From contig NZ_LIPF01000004.1 of the NCBI RefSeq assembly GCF_001905385.1, positions 62,001-126,000 on the forward strand: 64,000 nt of DNA, written 5' to 3'. Below the pieces are notes generated by a model that was not told the origin of the DNA, did not search any database, and saw only the letters and a list, made by a program, of their open reading frames with translations. This document shows, in pieces, positions 32,221 through 41,538 of this stretch; the stretch's first letter is position 1; each line of letters begins with the position of its first letter. The stretch is from Streptomyces sp. CB02414. Its GTDB lineage: Bacteria; Actinomycetota; Actinomycetes; Streptomycetales; Streptomycetaceae. The position numbers and the translations under genes are program-made.

Positions 32221-32874
32221 TCAGCCGACCGGGAAGGGGAGCCGCGCGGCCGTCCGGCCCAGTGCGGCCCGCTCCGCCCCGGTCGGTGCCCGCCGTCCGG
32301 TGCCGACCAGAAGCGCGTCCCGGTCGCCGAACGACGGCGGGAACGCCGCCCCGGCGATCCGCTCCAGCATCTCCCGCGACCGGGCGAGCCCCTCGGCGGA
32401 CGGCCCCGGCACGTCCGGCAGGTGCGCGACCAGGTCGAGGTGGTGCAGTGTCCACTCCAGGACGTACGCGCCGAGGTAGTCGCCCGCGGTGAGCACCTCG
32501 TCGCGCGTACCGACCCGCCCTGCGGGGTCCGCGAGGCCGGCGGCCCGGCCGGCGGCGGAACCGACGTCGTCCAGATGGAACTTGAGGAGCCAGGGCTCCC
32601 GGTACGCGGCGGCCAGGCGGACGATCAGCGCGTCGAGCGGGTCGTCGCCGGCCGGGGCGGCGACGACGTCCCAGTACGTCACCGCGTCCCGGGTCGGTTC
32701 CGCGGTGGCGGGGGTGGCCAGCGTGATCAGGACGTCCTGGGCGTCGATGACCAGGTGGCACACCAGGTCCCGGACGAGCCAGCCGGCGCAGCCGGACGGC
32801 CGCGCGAAGTCCTCGTCACGCAGCCCGGCGACCGCGGTGCGCAACGCCGACCAGGAGCGCGAGAACAGATCCAC
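32221..32874 (-). CDS. Maleylpyruvate isomerase/mycothiol-transferase family protein
   Basis: A 217-residue protein with the DinB-like four-helix MDMPI_N domain. Metal ligands are His in LVCHLVID, and Glu and His in EWTLHHLDL, the H...ExxxH set used by mycothiol-dependent enzymes. The family includes mycothiol-dependent maleylpyruvate isomerase and many thiol S-transferases of actinobacteria; no gene for gentisate breakdown is nearby, so general thiol transfer or detoxification is more likely. GTG start at 32874. Single gene, followed by the ankyrin operon on the same strand. Confidence 0.85.
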   Translation of the reverse strand: MDLFSRSWSALRTAVAGLRDEDFARPSGCAGWLVRDLVCHLVIDAQDVLITLATPATAEPTRDAVTYWDVVAAPAGDDPLDALIVRLAAAYREPWLLKFHLDDVGSAAGRAAGLADPAGRVGTRDEVLTAGDYLGAYVLEWTLHHLDLVAHLPDVPGPSAEGLARSREMLERIAGAAFPPSFGDRDALLVGTGRRAPTGAERAALGRTAARLPFPVG

Positions 32875-33208
32875 GGCCGCAAGCTAGCAGCAAGCGGCCG
32901 TGCGAGGGGGACGGTTCACGGACCCGCCCGGAGAGCGGGAAGGCGGACTCGTCCGGAGAGCAGGCACGGACCGGCCCGGAGAACCAGCAGGGTCCCGGGC
33001 CACGGACCCGGGCCCGAGGGAGGGGCCACGGCCTTCAGCCGCGTACCCGGGCCACGGGGTCGCTTCAGGGATTGGAGCCACGGGGCCGGCCCGGGGACCC
33101 GGGCCAAGGGGCCGGTCCAGACACCCGGGGCCATGTACGCGTCCCAGGAACCGCGCCACGGGACCGGCCCGACTCTCCTCCCCCCCCCGCAGCCCGCGCC
33201 GTCCGCCC
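32875..33208. repeat. Intergenic region with degenerate GC-rich repeats
   Basis: 334 bases without a gene I can support. Variants of CCCGGGCCACGG recur at about 32996, 33044 and 33076-33112, with related GCCACGGG elements at about 33155, and CCCGGAGAGC/CCCGGAGAAC units at 32929-32990. All reading frames stay open here on both strands, which reflects composition, not coding. The tract ends in a run of nine C at 33180-33188. Confidence 0.6.
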
Positions 33209-34300
33209 TCAGGCGTCCGCCGGCGCCGGTTGCTCAGGCGGGTCGACGAGCTGCTCGCGGACGTAGTTCCACACCACCGCGATCAGGGCGGCGACCGGTA
33301 CGGCGAGCAGGCTGCCCACGATCCCGGCCAGACTGCCGCCCAGCGTCACCGCCAGCAGGATCACCGCGGCGTGCAGCCCGAGGCCGCGGCTCTGGATGAT
33401 GGGCTGGAACACGTTGCCCTCCAGCTGCTGCACCACGGCGATGATCGCCAGCACGATCAGCGCGTCGGTCAGGCCGTTCGACACCAGGGCGATGAGGACG
33501 GCCACGAAGCCGGCGAACAGCGCGCCCACGATGGGCACGAACGCGGACACGAACGTCAGCACCGCGAGCGGCAGTACCAGGGGCACGTCCAGGATCCACA
33601 GCCCGAGGCCGATGAAGACCGCGTCGAGCAGGCCCACGAGCGCCTGCGAGCGGACGAACGAGCCCAGGGTCTCCCAGCTGCGCAGGGCGACGGCCGGGAC
33701 GTCCGTGGCGAGGCGGCCGGGCAGCTGGCGGCCGAGCCACGGCAGGAAACGCGGCCCGTCCTTGAGGAAGAAGAACATCAGGAAGACGCCCAGGACGGCG
33801 GTGATGAGACCGTTGACCACCGTGCCCACCCCGGTGGCCACCGCGGTCACCACGCTGTCGACGCTGTCCTGGATGCGGGCCATCGCCGTGTCGAGCGCCC
33901 CCGTGATCTGGGCGTCGTCGATGTTCAGCGGCGGACCCGCGGCCCACTCCCGCAACCGCTCGATGCCCTCCACGACGCCCTCGGTCAACTCGTCGGTCTG
34001 GGAGGACATCGGCACCGCGATCAGCGCCACGACACCCGTCACGACCAGCAGGAACCCCACGGTCACCACGGAGGCGGCGAGCGCCGGAGGCCAGCTGTGC
34101 CGCCGCAGGAAGCGGGCGGCGGGCCAGGTCAGCGTGGTCAGGAGCAGACCGACTATCAACGGCCACACGACCGGCCACATGCGGCCGAGGAGCCACAGGG
34201 CCACCGCGAGCATGGCGAGTATCAGCAGCAACTCGGCAGAAACACGCGCGGTGTTGCGCATCGCGGCGCGCGTCCTCGCGGAACTCAATCTGGGAGACAT
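33209..34300 (-). CDS. AI-2E family transporter (PF01594)
   Basis: A 363-residue membrane protein with about eight transmembrane segments in the AI-2E/PerM/UPF0118 arrangement: two pairs of N-terminal helices, a soluble loop of about 80 residues (SSQTDELTEGVVEGIERLRE), then the conserved C-terminal block with FVPIVGALFAG and QQLEGNVFQPIIQSRGLGLH. The family exports various small molecules and some members are sodium/proton antiporters; AI-2 transport is not implied. ATG 34300 preceded by AAGGTGAT is preferred over the GTG at 34309. It follows glpK by 56 bases and may be read through from the glycerol operon. Confidence 0.92.
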   Translation of the reverse strand: MSPRLSSARTRAAMRNTARVSAELLLILAMLAVALWLLGRMWPVVWPLIVGLLLTTLTWPAARFLRRHSWPPALAASVVTVGFLLVVTGVVALIAVPMSSQTDELTEGVVEGIERLREWAAGPPLNIDDAQITGALDTAMARIQDSVDSVVTAVATGVGTVVNGLITAVLGVFLMFFFLKDGPRFLPWLGRQLPGRLATDVPAVALRSWETLGSFVRSQALVGLLDAVFIGLGLWILDVPLVLPLAVLTFVSAFVPIVGALFAGFVAVLIALVSNGLTDALIVLAIIAVVQQLEGNVFQPIIQSRGLGLHAAVILLAVTLGGSLAGIVGSLLAVPVAALIAVVWNYVREQLVDPPEQPAPADA

Positions 34301-34356
34301 GGGGATCACCTTATGGTGACGCCCGTCGCCCGCCTGACGTGGTCCTCAGGCCGGGG

Positions 34357-35874
34357 TCACTCGACCTTGACCCAGTCGAGCGTGCGCTGGACCGCCATCT
34401 TCCAGCCGGCGTACCCCTGCGCGCGCCGGTCCTCGGACCACTGGGGCTCCCAGCGCCTCGACTCGTGCCAGTGGGTGCGCAGTTCGTCGGTGTCCCGCCA
34501 GAACCCCGTGGCCAGCCCCGCCGCGTAGGCCGCGCCGAGCGCGGTGGTCTCCGCGACCACGGGCCGGCTGACGGGGACGCCGAGGACGTCGGCCTGGATC
34601 TGCATGCACAGGTCGTTGGCCGTCACACCGCCGTCGACCTTGAGCACGTCGAGGTGGACGCCGGAGTCCTGTTCCATGGCCTCGACGACATCCCGGCTCT
34701 GGTAGCAGATGGCCTCCAGCGTCGCCCGGGCCAGATGCGCGTTGTCGTTGTAGCGGGCGAGGCCCACGATCGCGCCGCGGGCGTCGGAACGCCAGTACGG
34801 CGCGAACAGGCCCGAGAACGCGGGCACGAAGTACATGCCGCCGTTGTCCTCGACACCGCGCGCGAGTTCCTCGCTCTCGGCGGCCGTCTTGATGATCTTC
34901 ATCTGGTCGCGCAGCCACTGCACGGCGGACCCCGTCACCGCGATGGAGCCCTCCAGCGCGTAGACCACCGGGCTGTCGCCGAACTGGTAGGCCACGGTGG
35001 TGAGCAGCCCGCTGCGCGAACGGACCAGTTCCGTACCGGTGTTGAGGACCAGGAAGTTCCCGGTGCCGTACGTGTTCTTGGCCTCGCCGGGTGCGAAGCA
35101 GACCTGTCCGACGGTGGCCGCCTGCTGGTCGCCCAGGACCCCGCCGATGGGGACGGCGGCGCGCAGCGGCCGGGAGGTGCGGGTCGCGCCGTACGCCTCC
35201 GGATGGGAGGAGGGGTTGATGGTGGGCAGCATCGCGCGGGGGATGCCGAAGAAGCCCAGCAGTTCGTCGTCCCAGTCGAGCGTCTCCAGGTCCATCAGCA
35301 TGGTGCGGCTCGCGTTGGTCACGTCGGTGGCGTGGATGCCGCCGTCGGGACCGCCGGTCAGGTTCCACAGCACCCAGGTGTCCGTGTTGCCGAACACGGC
35401 GTGGCCCGCCTCAGCCGCCTCCCGTACGCCGTCCACGTTCTCGAGGATCCACTGGATCTTGCCGGCCGAGAAGTAGGTCGCCGGCGGCAGTCCCGCCTTG
35501 CGCCGGATGACGTCGCCCCGGCCCGACCGCTCCAGGTTCGCCGCGATGGTGTCGGTGCGGGTGTCCTGCCAGACGATGGCGTTGTAGTACGGGCGGCCGT
35601 TGCGCGGGTCCCAGACCACCGTGGTCTCGCGCTGGTTGGTGATGCCGATGGCCGCGAGGTCGGTCCCCGACAGACCACCGTGGCGCAGGGCGTTCTGCAT
35701 CACCGAGTTGGTCCGCTCCCAGATCTCCACGGGGTCGTGCTCCACCCAGCCCGAGCGGGGGAGGATCTGTTCGTGCTCCAGCTGGTGCTTCGCCACCTCG
35801 TTGCCGCCGTGGTCGAAAATCATGAATCGGGTGCTGGTGGTGCCCTGGTCCACCGCGCCGATGAAGTCCGCCAT
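34357..35874 (-). CDS. glpK: Glycerol kinase
   Basis: A 505-residue FGGY-family kinase that converts glycerol and ATP to sn-glycerol 3-phosphate, the first step after uptake. Landmarks are [19 protein letters not shown] (phosphate-binding loop), [20 protein letters not shown] (glycerol-contact Arg-Glu), [25 protein letters not shown] and [19 protein letters not shown]. Length is typical. It lies 26 bases after glpF on the same strand, so the two form one uptake-phosphorylation unit. No glpD and no glycerol repressor gene are adjacent, so control must come from elsewhere, for example a GylR-type protein acting in trans. Confidence 0.97.
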   Translation of the reverse strand: MADFIGAVDQGTTSTRFMIFDHGGNEVAKHQLEHEQILPRSGWVEHDPVEIWERTNSVMQNALRHGGLSGTDLAAIGITNQRETTVVWDPRNGRPYYNAIVWQDTRTDTIAANLERSGRGDVIRRKAGLPPATYFSAGKIQWILENVDGVREAAEAGHAVFGNTDTWVLWNLTGGPDGGIHATDVTNASRTMLMDLETLDWDDELLGFFGIPRAMLPTINPSSHPEAYGATRTSRPLRAAVPIGGVLGDQQAATVGQVCFAPGEAKNTYGTGNFLVLNTGTELVRSRSGLLTTVAYQFGDSPVVYALEGSIAVTGSAVQWLRDQMKIIKTAAESEELARGVEDNGGMYFVPAFSGLFAPYWRSDARGAIVGLARYNDNAHLARATLEAICYQSRDVVEAMEQDSGVHLDVLKVDGGVTANDLCMQIQADVLGVPVSRPVVAETTALGAAYAAGLATGFWRDTDELRTHWHESRRWEPQWSEDRRAQGYAGWKMAVQRTLDWVKVE

Positions 35875-35900
35875 GATGTGCCGCCTCTCCGGCCGGTGTG

Positions 35901-36746
35901 TCAGTCCTCCGGCGCCGGTACGCGCCCTGTCGGCTCGGGCTCAGCGGTCGGCAGGAACCGGCCGATGAACACCTTGTACAGCCCCGCGCCGAGCACGCCG
36001 CCGATCAGCGGCGCGATGATCGGCACCCAGAAGTAGAGATTCCCGTACTGGTCCCGCCACGCCCCGCCGTACCCGGTCAGGAAGCTGGCCAGCCGGGGGC
36101 CGAAGTCACGCGCCGGGTTGATGGCGTAGCCCGCGTTGGTGCCGAAGGCCATGCCGATGGCGACCACCACCAGGCCGATGACGAAGGGGGCCAGGTTGGC
36201 GCCCGGCGGTGTGTTGAGCATGTCCGTGATGGCCATGATCAGCAACAGCAGGATTGCGGTGCCGATGACCTGGTCGCGGAAGGCGCCCCACTCGTGGACC
36301 GGCAGCGCGGTGTTCCCGTTCGCGGGGAGCGTGGAGAACACGGTCTGCGTCTTGATGGTGTGTCCGGGGTCGGCCTTCGCCAGCGCCTCGGTGTAGTTCC
36401 AGCGGACGAGGAGCGCGGCCACGAAGGCGCCGGCCGTCTGGGCCAGCGCGTAGGGAGCCACCTTCCGCCACGGGAAGTCCTTGAACACCGCGAGGGCGAG
36501 CGTCACCGCGGGATTGATGTGGGCGCCGCTCAGCCGCGCGGCCACGTAGACGCCCAGCGTGACGCCGAGGCCCCACGCCCACGAGATGCTGTCGTGGTCC
36601 CCGAGGCCGCCCTCGGGATCGGTGAGGGCGCCGCCCGCGGCCACCTGTGCCACGACACCGCACCCGAAGAGGATGAGGATCATCGTGCCGGCGAACTCCG
36701 CCGACAATTCACCGAGCAGACCTGACTTCTTGAGCCGTGCAGCCAT
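35901..36746 (-). CDS. glpF: Glycerol uptake facilitator (aquaglyceroporin)
   Basis: A 281-residue MIP-family channel with six membrane helices and two half-helices bearing the NPA boxes, [10 protein letters not shown] and [12 protein letters not shown]. The Asp in the second box (NPARD) marks the glycerol-conducting branch. An insertion of about 25 residues ([20 protein letters not shown]) between the halves is usual in actinobacterial GlpF. The ATG at 36746 has GGAAGGTGAG before it. It heads the glpF-glpK operon; the 119-base gap upstream carries the terminator of nadE (36823-36847) and the glpF promoter, where TTAATGTG is the only A+T-rich patch. Confidence 0.96.
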   Translation of the reverse strand: MAARLKKSGLLGELSAEFAGTMILILFGCGVVAQVAAGGALTDPEGGLGDHDSISWAWGLGVTLGVYVAARLSGAHINPAVTLALAVFKDFPWRKVAPYALAQTAGAFVAALLVRWNYTEALAKADPGHTIKTQTVFSTLPANGNTALPVHEWGAFRDQVIGTAILLLLIMAITDMLNTPPGANLAPFVIGLVVVAIGMAFGTNAGYAINPARDFGPRLASFLTGYGGAWRDQYGNLYFWVPIIAPLIGGVLGAGLYKVFIGRFLPTAEPEPTGRVPAPED

Positions 36747-36822
36747 GGAAGCTCACCTTCCGCCGGCTGGACCGGCGTCGACCGACCGCGTCTCTCAGTC
36801 GACACATTAAGGTGATATGCGA

Positions 36823-36847
36823 CAAGCCGCACATAGAGTGCGGCTTG
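36823..36847 (-). terminator. Terminator of nadE
   Basis: Perfect 10-bp arms CAAGCCGCAC (36823-36832) and GTGCGGCTTG (36838-36847), loop ATAGA. It starts 18 bases after the nadE stop and separates nadE from the glpF promoter. Confidence 0.85.
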
Positions 36848-36865
36848 ACGGGAGCGGGCGGGGCC

Positions 36866-37696
36866 TCAGGGGCCGATGGGCATCCGGCGCTTGTGGTCCG
36901 TCGCCCGGTAGCGGGAGACGATCTTCTCGAAGGCGTCCTCCTTGACCGGCTTGCCCTCCAGGAAGTCGTCGATGTCGTCGTAGGTGACCCCGAGGGCGTC
37001 CTCGTCGGCCTTGCCGGGGGCGAGGGACTCCAGGTCGGCCGTCGGGACCTTCCCCACCAGCTCGGCGGGCGCACCCAGCGCCTCGGCGACGGCACGCACC
37101 CGGCGCTTGGTGAGGCCGGTCAGCGGGACCAGGTCGGCGGCGCCGTCGCCGAACTTGGTGAAGAAGCCGGAGACGGCCTCGGCGGCGTGGTCGGTGCCGA
37201 CGACCAGCCCGTTGTGCGCGCCGGCCACGGCGTACTGGGCGATCATGCGCTGCCTGGCCTTGATGTTGCCGTGCACGAAGTCCTGGTGGTGGGCGTCGCG
37301 GAAGGCCACGTCGGCGGCGAGCAGCGCGTCGAGCATGGCGTCGCTCGCGGGCTTGATGTCGACGGTCAGCACGTGGTCGGCCTCGATGAAGGAGAGCGCG
37401 CGCTGGGCGTCGTGCTCGTCGGCCTGGACGCCGTGCGGCAGCCGCATCGCGTAGAAGCTCGCCTCGTGCCCCTCGGCCCGGGCCCGCTCCGCGGCGAGCT
37501 GGCACAGCCGCCCCGCGGTGGTCGAGTCGACACCGCCGCTGATGCCGAGGACCAGGCAGCGCAGGCCGGTGGAGGTCAGCCGCTCGGTCAGGAAGGCCAC
37601 CCGGCGCTCGATCTCCCGCTCGGCGTCGAAGGTCTCGGCGACCTCCAGTTCCCGGGCGATCTCCAGTTGCAGGGCGATGGACGCCGGCTCGCTCAA
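36866..37696 (-). CDS. nadE: Ammonia-dependent NAD+ synthetase
   Basis: A 276-residue NAD synthetase catalysing the last step of NAD formation: amidation of deamido-NAD with ATP and ammonia. The PP-loop [15 protein letters not shown] binds pyrophosphate; further motifs are [35 protein letters not shown] and [21 protein letters not shown]. There is no glutamine amidotransferase domain, so this is the E. coli-type enzyme of nearly identical length. I chose the TTG at 37696 because AAGGAG stands 8 bases before it and the length then matches the family. Single gene with its own terminator. Confidence 0.95.
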   Translation of the reverse strand: MSEPASIALQLEIARELEVAETFDAEREIERRVAFLTERLTSTGLRCLVLGISGGVDSTTAGRLCQLAAERARAEGHEASFYAMRLPHGVQADEHDAQRALSFIEADHVLTVDIKPASDAMLDALLAADVAFRDAHHQDFVHGNIKARQRMIAQYAVAGAHNGLVVGTDHAAEAVSGFFTKFGDGAADLVPLTGLTKRRVRAVAEALGAPAELVGKVPTADLESLAPGKADEDALGVTYDDIDDFLEGKPVKEDAFEKIVSRYRATDHKRRMPIGP

Positions 37697-37787
37697 TTCC
37701 GCTCCTTGTTCGATGTGCGGTGACTCCTCACTCAGCGTACCCAGTGGTCCCCGGCCGATACGGGACGAGTGACGGACGGCGCACGAC

Positions 37788-37819
37788 GTGCGGGGCGGCC
37801 GCCGACGGCCACCCCGCAC
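37788..37819 (-). terminator. Terminator of the large secreted-protein gene
   Basis: GTGCGGGG (37788-37795) and GGCCG (37797-37801) pair with CGGCC (37806-37810) and CCCCGCAC (37812-37819) around a CCGA loop, with one mismatch. It starts 22 bases after the stop at 37841. Confidence 0.85.
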
Positions 37820-37840
37820 ACCTTTCCGCTCCGGCCGGGA

Positions 37841-40800
37841 TCAGCTCAGCGGCTGAATCCGGATGTCACGGAACCGGACCTTGTTCCCGTGGTCCTGCAA
37901 CCGGATCGCCCCGGCCGCCGGTGTCTCCGCCCGGCCGCCCGCGGTCGGACCGTCGAGGACCACGTCGTCGTGGACCTTCTCCCCGTTCCACACCACGGTC
38001 ACCCGCGCGTCGGCGGTCTTGCGGCCGTTGTCGTCGTAGCGGGCCGCGCGGAAGACGATGTCGTACGTCTGCCACGTCCCGGGCGCGGTCGCCGCGTTGA
38101 TGTCGGGTGCCTTCTTCAGGTAGAGCGCCCCGGCCTCGTTGTCCGCGAGGGTGGTGTCCTGGTAGGAGTCGAGGATCTGGAGTTCGTAGCGGTCCTGGAG
38201 GTAGATGCCGCTGTTGCCGCGGTCCTGGCCGGTCACGTCCGGCGGCAGCTGCGGGACGCGGAACTCCACGTGCAGCTTGAAATCCTGGTAGGCGTCCTTG
38301 GTGCGGATGTCGCCGCAGCACACCTCCATCGACCGCTCCTCGGCCAGCGGCCAGGACACGTCCCTGCCGTCCGTGTGCTGCCACTGGGCCTGCGAGGCGG
38401 CCGTACCGTCGAACAGGTCGACGGGCGTGCCCCGCCGGTGCACGGTGATCAGGTCGAGGTTGACATGACCGGTGTCCCCGGGGTCGTAGCGGTAGGACAC
38501 GGTGTTGTGTCCGGCCCGCAGGCGCAGGCGTTCGGTCCGCGTGGACCAGGTGTCCCAGTCCCCGGTGGAGGGCAGTTCCGTCTGCCGCACCTTCTTCCCG
38601 TTGGCGTACAGGGACAGGGACTTGGTGCCCTCGAAGGGGTGCGGGCCGTTGGAGTAGCGCAGCCCCACGTCGTAGGTGCCCGCCCTGGGAACGGTCACGT
38701 CGAAGGTCGTGGCGGCCTCGCCCTCGGTGGAGTAGCGGTCGACGAATCCGCTGCCGGAGTAGCCGACGTGGTCGGTGTCGATGCCGGCCTCGCCGGTGAG
38801 CCGGGCCTCCTCGGCCTCGTAGAGGGTGGCGGGCGGCGGCTGCTTGCCGGGCATCTCGTTGAGCGTGTACCAGGCCTCCGTGCTCCACAGCGTCTCACCG
38901 GAGGCGGAGGTGAAAGGCCGCGGCGAGCGCACGTGCACCACGCGGTCCGGCTTGAGCCCGTCCAGCCGCAGCCGGACGGTCCGGCCGTCCTCGGAGAGCG
39001 TCGCCGAGCGTACGGACAGCTCCTCCTCGGCGATCTTCGGGCCGCCGTAGTCGGCGGTCGGCGTGTAGTGCCACTGCTGGACGTCGTAGCGCTCGGCCAG
39101 CTGTGCGGCGGTCTCGTCGGACACCGGCTGGGTGTACGTCAGGTCGAAGCCGCCGGGCACGGCCCGCATCTTCTGGATGTCGAAGGTGTTGCCGCCGTTG
39201 GGCGTGAGCTTCTGCAGGCCGAACTTCAGCTTGCCCGCCTGGCCCCAGTTGCCGTCCGCTCCCAGGCCGCCCGCGTAGATGGCCCCGTCCGGTCCCATGG
39301 TGACGCGGTTGACGCCGGCCTCCAGGCCCTGGGTGTAGCGGAACACGGCGCCCTGGTACTGGCCCCTCACCTTCTCCAGGTAGGCGCGCTGCAGACCGCC
39401 GTAGGTGACGTCGCCGATCAGCATCTGGCCGGCGAACACCCCCTTCTTCAGGTGCAGCGGGGTGGACGGCGAGTTGCCGATCTCGTTCTGGGGCAGCCAC
39501 AGCACCGGCTCGGTGACGGGGGAGTCCTCGAAGGGCCCCGCGGGCTCGGTGTAGTGGTTGAAGAAGCGGTCCTGCTTGATCTGGACGAGCTTCGAGGCGG
39601 GCAGCCATCCGCCCTGGTTGTCGGTGACGAAGAGACCGCCGCCGGGACCCCAGCCGATGCCGTTGGGCGTGCGCAGTCCGCCCGCGATCGGGGTGATCTT
39701 CCCCGTCTTCTTGCTGATCTTGTAAGTGGTCCCGCGGTCCGGCGCGGGCTGCGGGTCGGTGGTCGCGCCGCCCAGGTCGATGGCGACGGAGAGGTTCACG
39801 TAGAAGTAGCCGTCGCGGTAGAGCAGGCCGAAGGCGAACTCGTGGAAGTTGCCGCCGTACGGCCAGGTGGCGACCGTGCGGTACGCGTCGGTCACGTCGT
39901 CGTCGTTCTCGTCCACCAGCCGGGTCAGCTCGTGCTTCTGGGAGACGTAGAGCGAACCGTCGACGTACTTGATGCCCATGGGTTCGCGCAACCCGTCGGC
40001 CACCTTCTTCACGGTGACCTTGTCCCGGCTGGTCGCGCCGGTGACGTTGTCGAGCAGGTACACCTCACCGGCAACGTTGTCGGTGCCGCCCCAGGTGCTG
40101 ATCGCGAGGCGTCCGTCGGGCAGCCAGTCCATGCCGGTGACCTGCGGTTCGAACCCTTCGGGGCGCAGGTCGGTGAGGGTGAGGTCGGGGCGCACCGAGG
40201 TCAGCGGCAGCCCGTCGCCGGGGGTGTCCGTGCCGGCCTCGCACTCCTTGCGCCCGGGCGCCGTCACGCGCACGACGCCGGCGTCGGTGGTCAGCGCCTC
40301 GTTGGGCACGACGGTGAACCCGGTCTCGCCCGGCGGGCGCCAGGAGAGCGTGAGCTGCTGCCCGCCGCCGCGGTCGAAGTGCTCGATGCGCAGCGGGTGC
40401 GATCCCGCGGTGAGGTCGAGCGCGCCGTCCTTCGGCTCGGCTCCGTGCAGTCCGTCGTGGTCGATCACCGTGGTGCCGTCGAGGGTCAGCCGCGAGCCGT
40501 CGTCGCTGGTGAGCCGGAAGGCGTAGGTGCCGTCGCGCGGAGCGACCAGGTAACCGGTGGCCTCCGAGACGAAGTTGTCGGCGATGCCCCCGAAGTCGGC
40601 GGTGGTCGACCAGTCCACGGTCGGCATCAGTTTGTCGTGGTTGGGGGTCTGGCCGGGCTTGAGGGTGCAGATCTCGCTCAGGGGCGTCTGCACGTCGAAG
40701 ACGCGCAGGGTGACTCCGGGTTCCTGCGGCGGGATGTCCGCGCGGTCCGCGGCGGACACGGGGGCGGCGAGGAAGCCGCCGGCCGAGACGGCCGAGGCCA

Positions 40801-40849
40801 GCAGGAGGATGAGGTGTCTTCGGGCACGCGGGAACAGGCGTGGGCGCAT
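37841..40849 (-). CDS. Large secreted multidomain protein: PA14, glucose/sorbosone-dehydrogenase-like propeller, CBM and DUF1080
   Basis: A 1002-residue exported protein with a Sec signal (RRHLILLLASAVSAGGFLAA, cleavage near AADRADI). Domains in order: PA14 carbohydrate-binding domain (about 50-170, FRLTSDDGSRLTLDGTTVID, LRIEHFDRGGGQQLTLSW); a beta-propeller like soluble aldose dehydrogenases (about 190-620, GMDWLPDGRLAIST, GLRTPNGIGWGPGG); a CBM6/35-like domain (about 660-790, YEAEEARLTGEAG); and a C-terminal DUF1080/3-keto-disaccharide hydrolase laminin-like domain (about 800-1002, GNSGIYLQDRYELQILDSYQ). RBS GGAGG is 5 bases before the ATG at 40849. The set suggests binding and processing of an external polysaccharide or keto-sugar. 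The exact reaction is not deducible. Confidence 0.9.
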   Translation of the reverse strand: MRPRLFPRARRHLILLLASAVSAGGFLAAPVSAADRADIPPQEPGVTLRVFDVQTPLSEICTLKPGQTPNHDKLMPTVDWSTTADFGGIADNFVSEATGYLVAPRDGTYAFRLTSDDGSRLTLDGTTVIDHDGLHGAEPKDGALDLTAGSHPLRIEHFDRGGGQQLTLSWRPPGETGFTVVPNEALTTDAGVVRVTAPGRKECEAGTDTPGDGLPLTSVRPDLTLTDLRPEGFEPQVTGMDWLPDGRLAISTWGGTDNVAGEVYLLDNVTGATSRDKVTVKKVADGLREPMGIKYVDGSLYVSQKHELTRLVDENDDDVTDAYRTVATWPYGGNFHEFAFGLLYRDGYFYVNLSVAIDLGGATTDPQPAPDRGTTYKISKKTGKITPIAGGLRTPNGIGWGPGGGLFVTDNQGGWLPASKLVQIKQDRFFNHYTEPAGPFEDSPVTEPVLWLPQNEIGNSPSTPLHLKKGVFAGQMLIGDVTYGGLQRAYLEKVRGQYQGAVFRYTQGLEAGVNRVTMGPDGAIYAGGLGADGNWGQAGKLKFGLQKLTPNGGNTFDIQKMRAVPGGFDLTYTQPVSDETAAQLAERYDVQQWHYTPTADYGGPKIAEEELSVRSATLSEDGRTVRLRLDGLKPDRVVHVRSPRPFTSASGETLWSTEAWYTLNEMPGKQPPPATLYEAEEARLTGEAGIDTDHVGYSGSGFVDRYSTEGEAATTFDVTVPRAGTYDVGLRYSNGPHPFEGTKSLSLYANGKKVRQTELPSTGDWDTWSTRTERLRLRAGHNTVSYRYDPGDTGHVNLDLITVHRRGTPVDLFDGTAASQAQWQHTDGRDVSWPLAEERSMEVCCGDIRTKDAYQDFKLHVEFRVPQLPPDVTGQDRGNSGIYLQDRYELQILDSYQDTTLADNEAGALYLKKAPDINAATAPGTWQTYDIVFRAARYDDNGRKTADARVTVVWNGEKVHDDVVLDGPTAGGRAETPAAGAIRLQDHGNKVRFRDIRIQPLS

Positions 40850-41019
40850 TGGTCCTCCGGGACGTGGGACCGGACCGTGCCGGATGTCGCTCCGGTCTTC
40901 GTGCGGTACGACTGTGGTTCCGCCGCAAAGGTAGGAGACTTCCGCTTGACATGTCCATACTTTGTCATCGATGTGTTCAAAGTGGCCTGGCGCAAGGCCC
41001 CGCGGAGGACGGGACCCGC

Positions 41020-41427
41020 TCAGACGCGCCGGCCCGTGCGGACGCGCCGGTGGCTCCAGGCGAGCAGGGAGAACAGGACGACGCCGGAGATGATCAGGCT
41101 CGCTCCGGTGGCCCATCCGGAGTACGGCAGCCGGGGGAGCAGGCCCCAGGCCACGCCCGCGCCGACGAGGCACAGCCCGGCCGCGACCGAGCCGGCGATC
41201 CGCCACGGTGAGGACACGCTTTCCTCGGCCGCGCGCATGGCCTGCCGCCGGACGGGGCCGACGAACCGGTCCAGGGCGGGGACGGCACGCGACAGCAGCA
41301 CCATTCCGGCGAACACGAGCAGCAGGCCCGGTCCGGGCAGCACCAGCAGCGCGAGGCCGACCGCGACCAGTACGCCCCCCAGGGAGCCCAGGACCGCTCG
41401 CCGGACCGCCTCGACGCTGCGCGCCAT
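41020..41427 (-). CDS. PGPGW-type small membrane protein
   Basis: A 135-residue protein with four predicted membrane helices in two pairs. The motif LVLPGPGLLLVFAGMVLLSRAV is the landmark of the PGPGW/TIGR02611 family of actinobacterial membrane proteins of unknown function. N-terminus basic (MARSVEAVRR), C-terminus basic (SHRRVRTGRRV). It lies between the large secreted-protein gene (same strand, 170 bases) and a kinase remnant on the other strand. No function can be assigned. Confidence 0.82.
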   Translation of the reverse strand: MARSVEAVRRAVLGSLGGVLVAVGLALLVLPGPGLLLVFAGMVLLSRAVPALDRFVGPVRRQAMRAAEESVSSPWRIAGSVAAGLCLVGAGVAWGLLPRLPYSGWATGASLIISGVVLFSLLAWSHRRVRTGRRV

Positions 41428-41538
41428 GCCGCCGCACCTCCCCGGAGTCGGTCCGCGTTCCCGTTTGCCTCAGTGTGCCCAACCTTAGGCACGCCACGGG
41501 GTACGGGCGATTCCGCGTGGCTGGCAGGCTGCTCCCAT

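Noticed and set aside
32900..34528. Open plus-strand frame across the 32.9-33.2 kb repeat region into the transporter gene
   Set aside because: Encodes Gln/His/Arg-rich low-complexity sequence; part is antisense to a clear membrane protein.
40945..40975. TTGACA hexamer on the plus strand upstream of the large secreted-protein gene
   Set aside because: No suitable -10 at 16-19 bases and no plus-strand gene in range; probably chance within the minus-strand promoter area.
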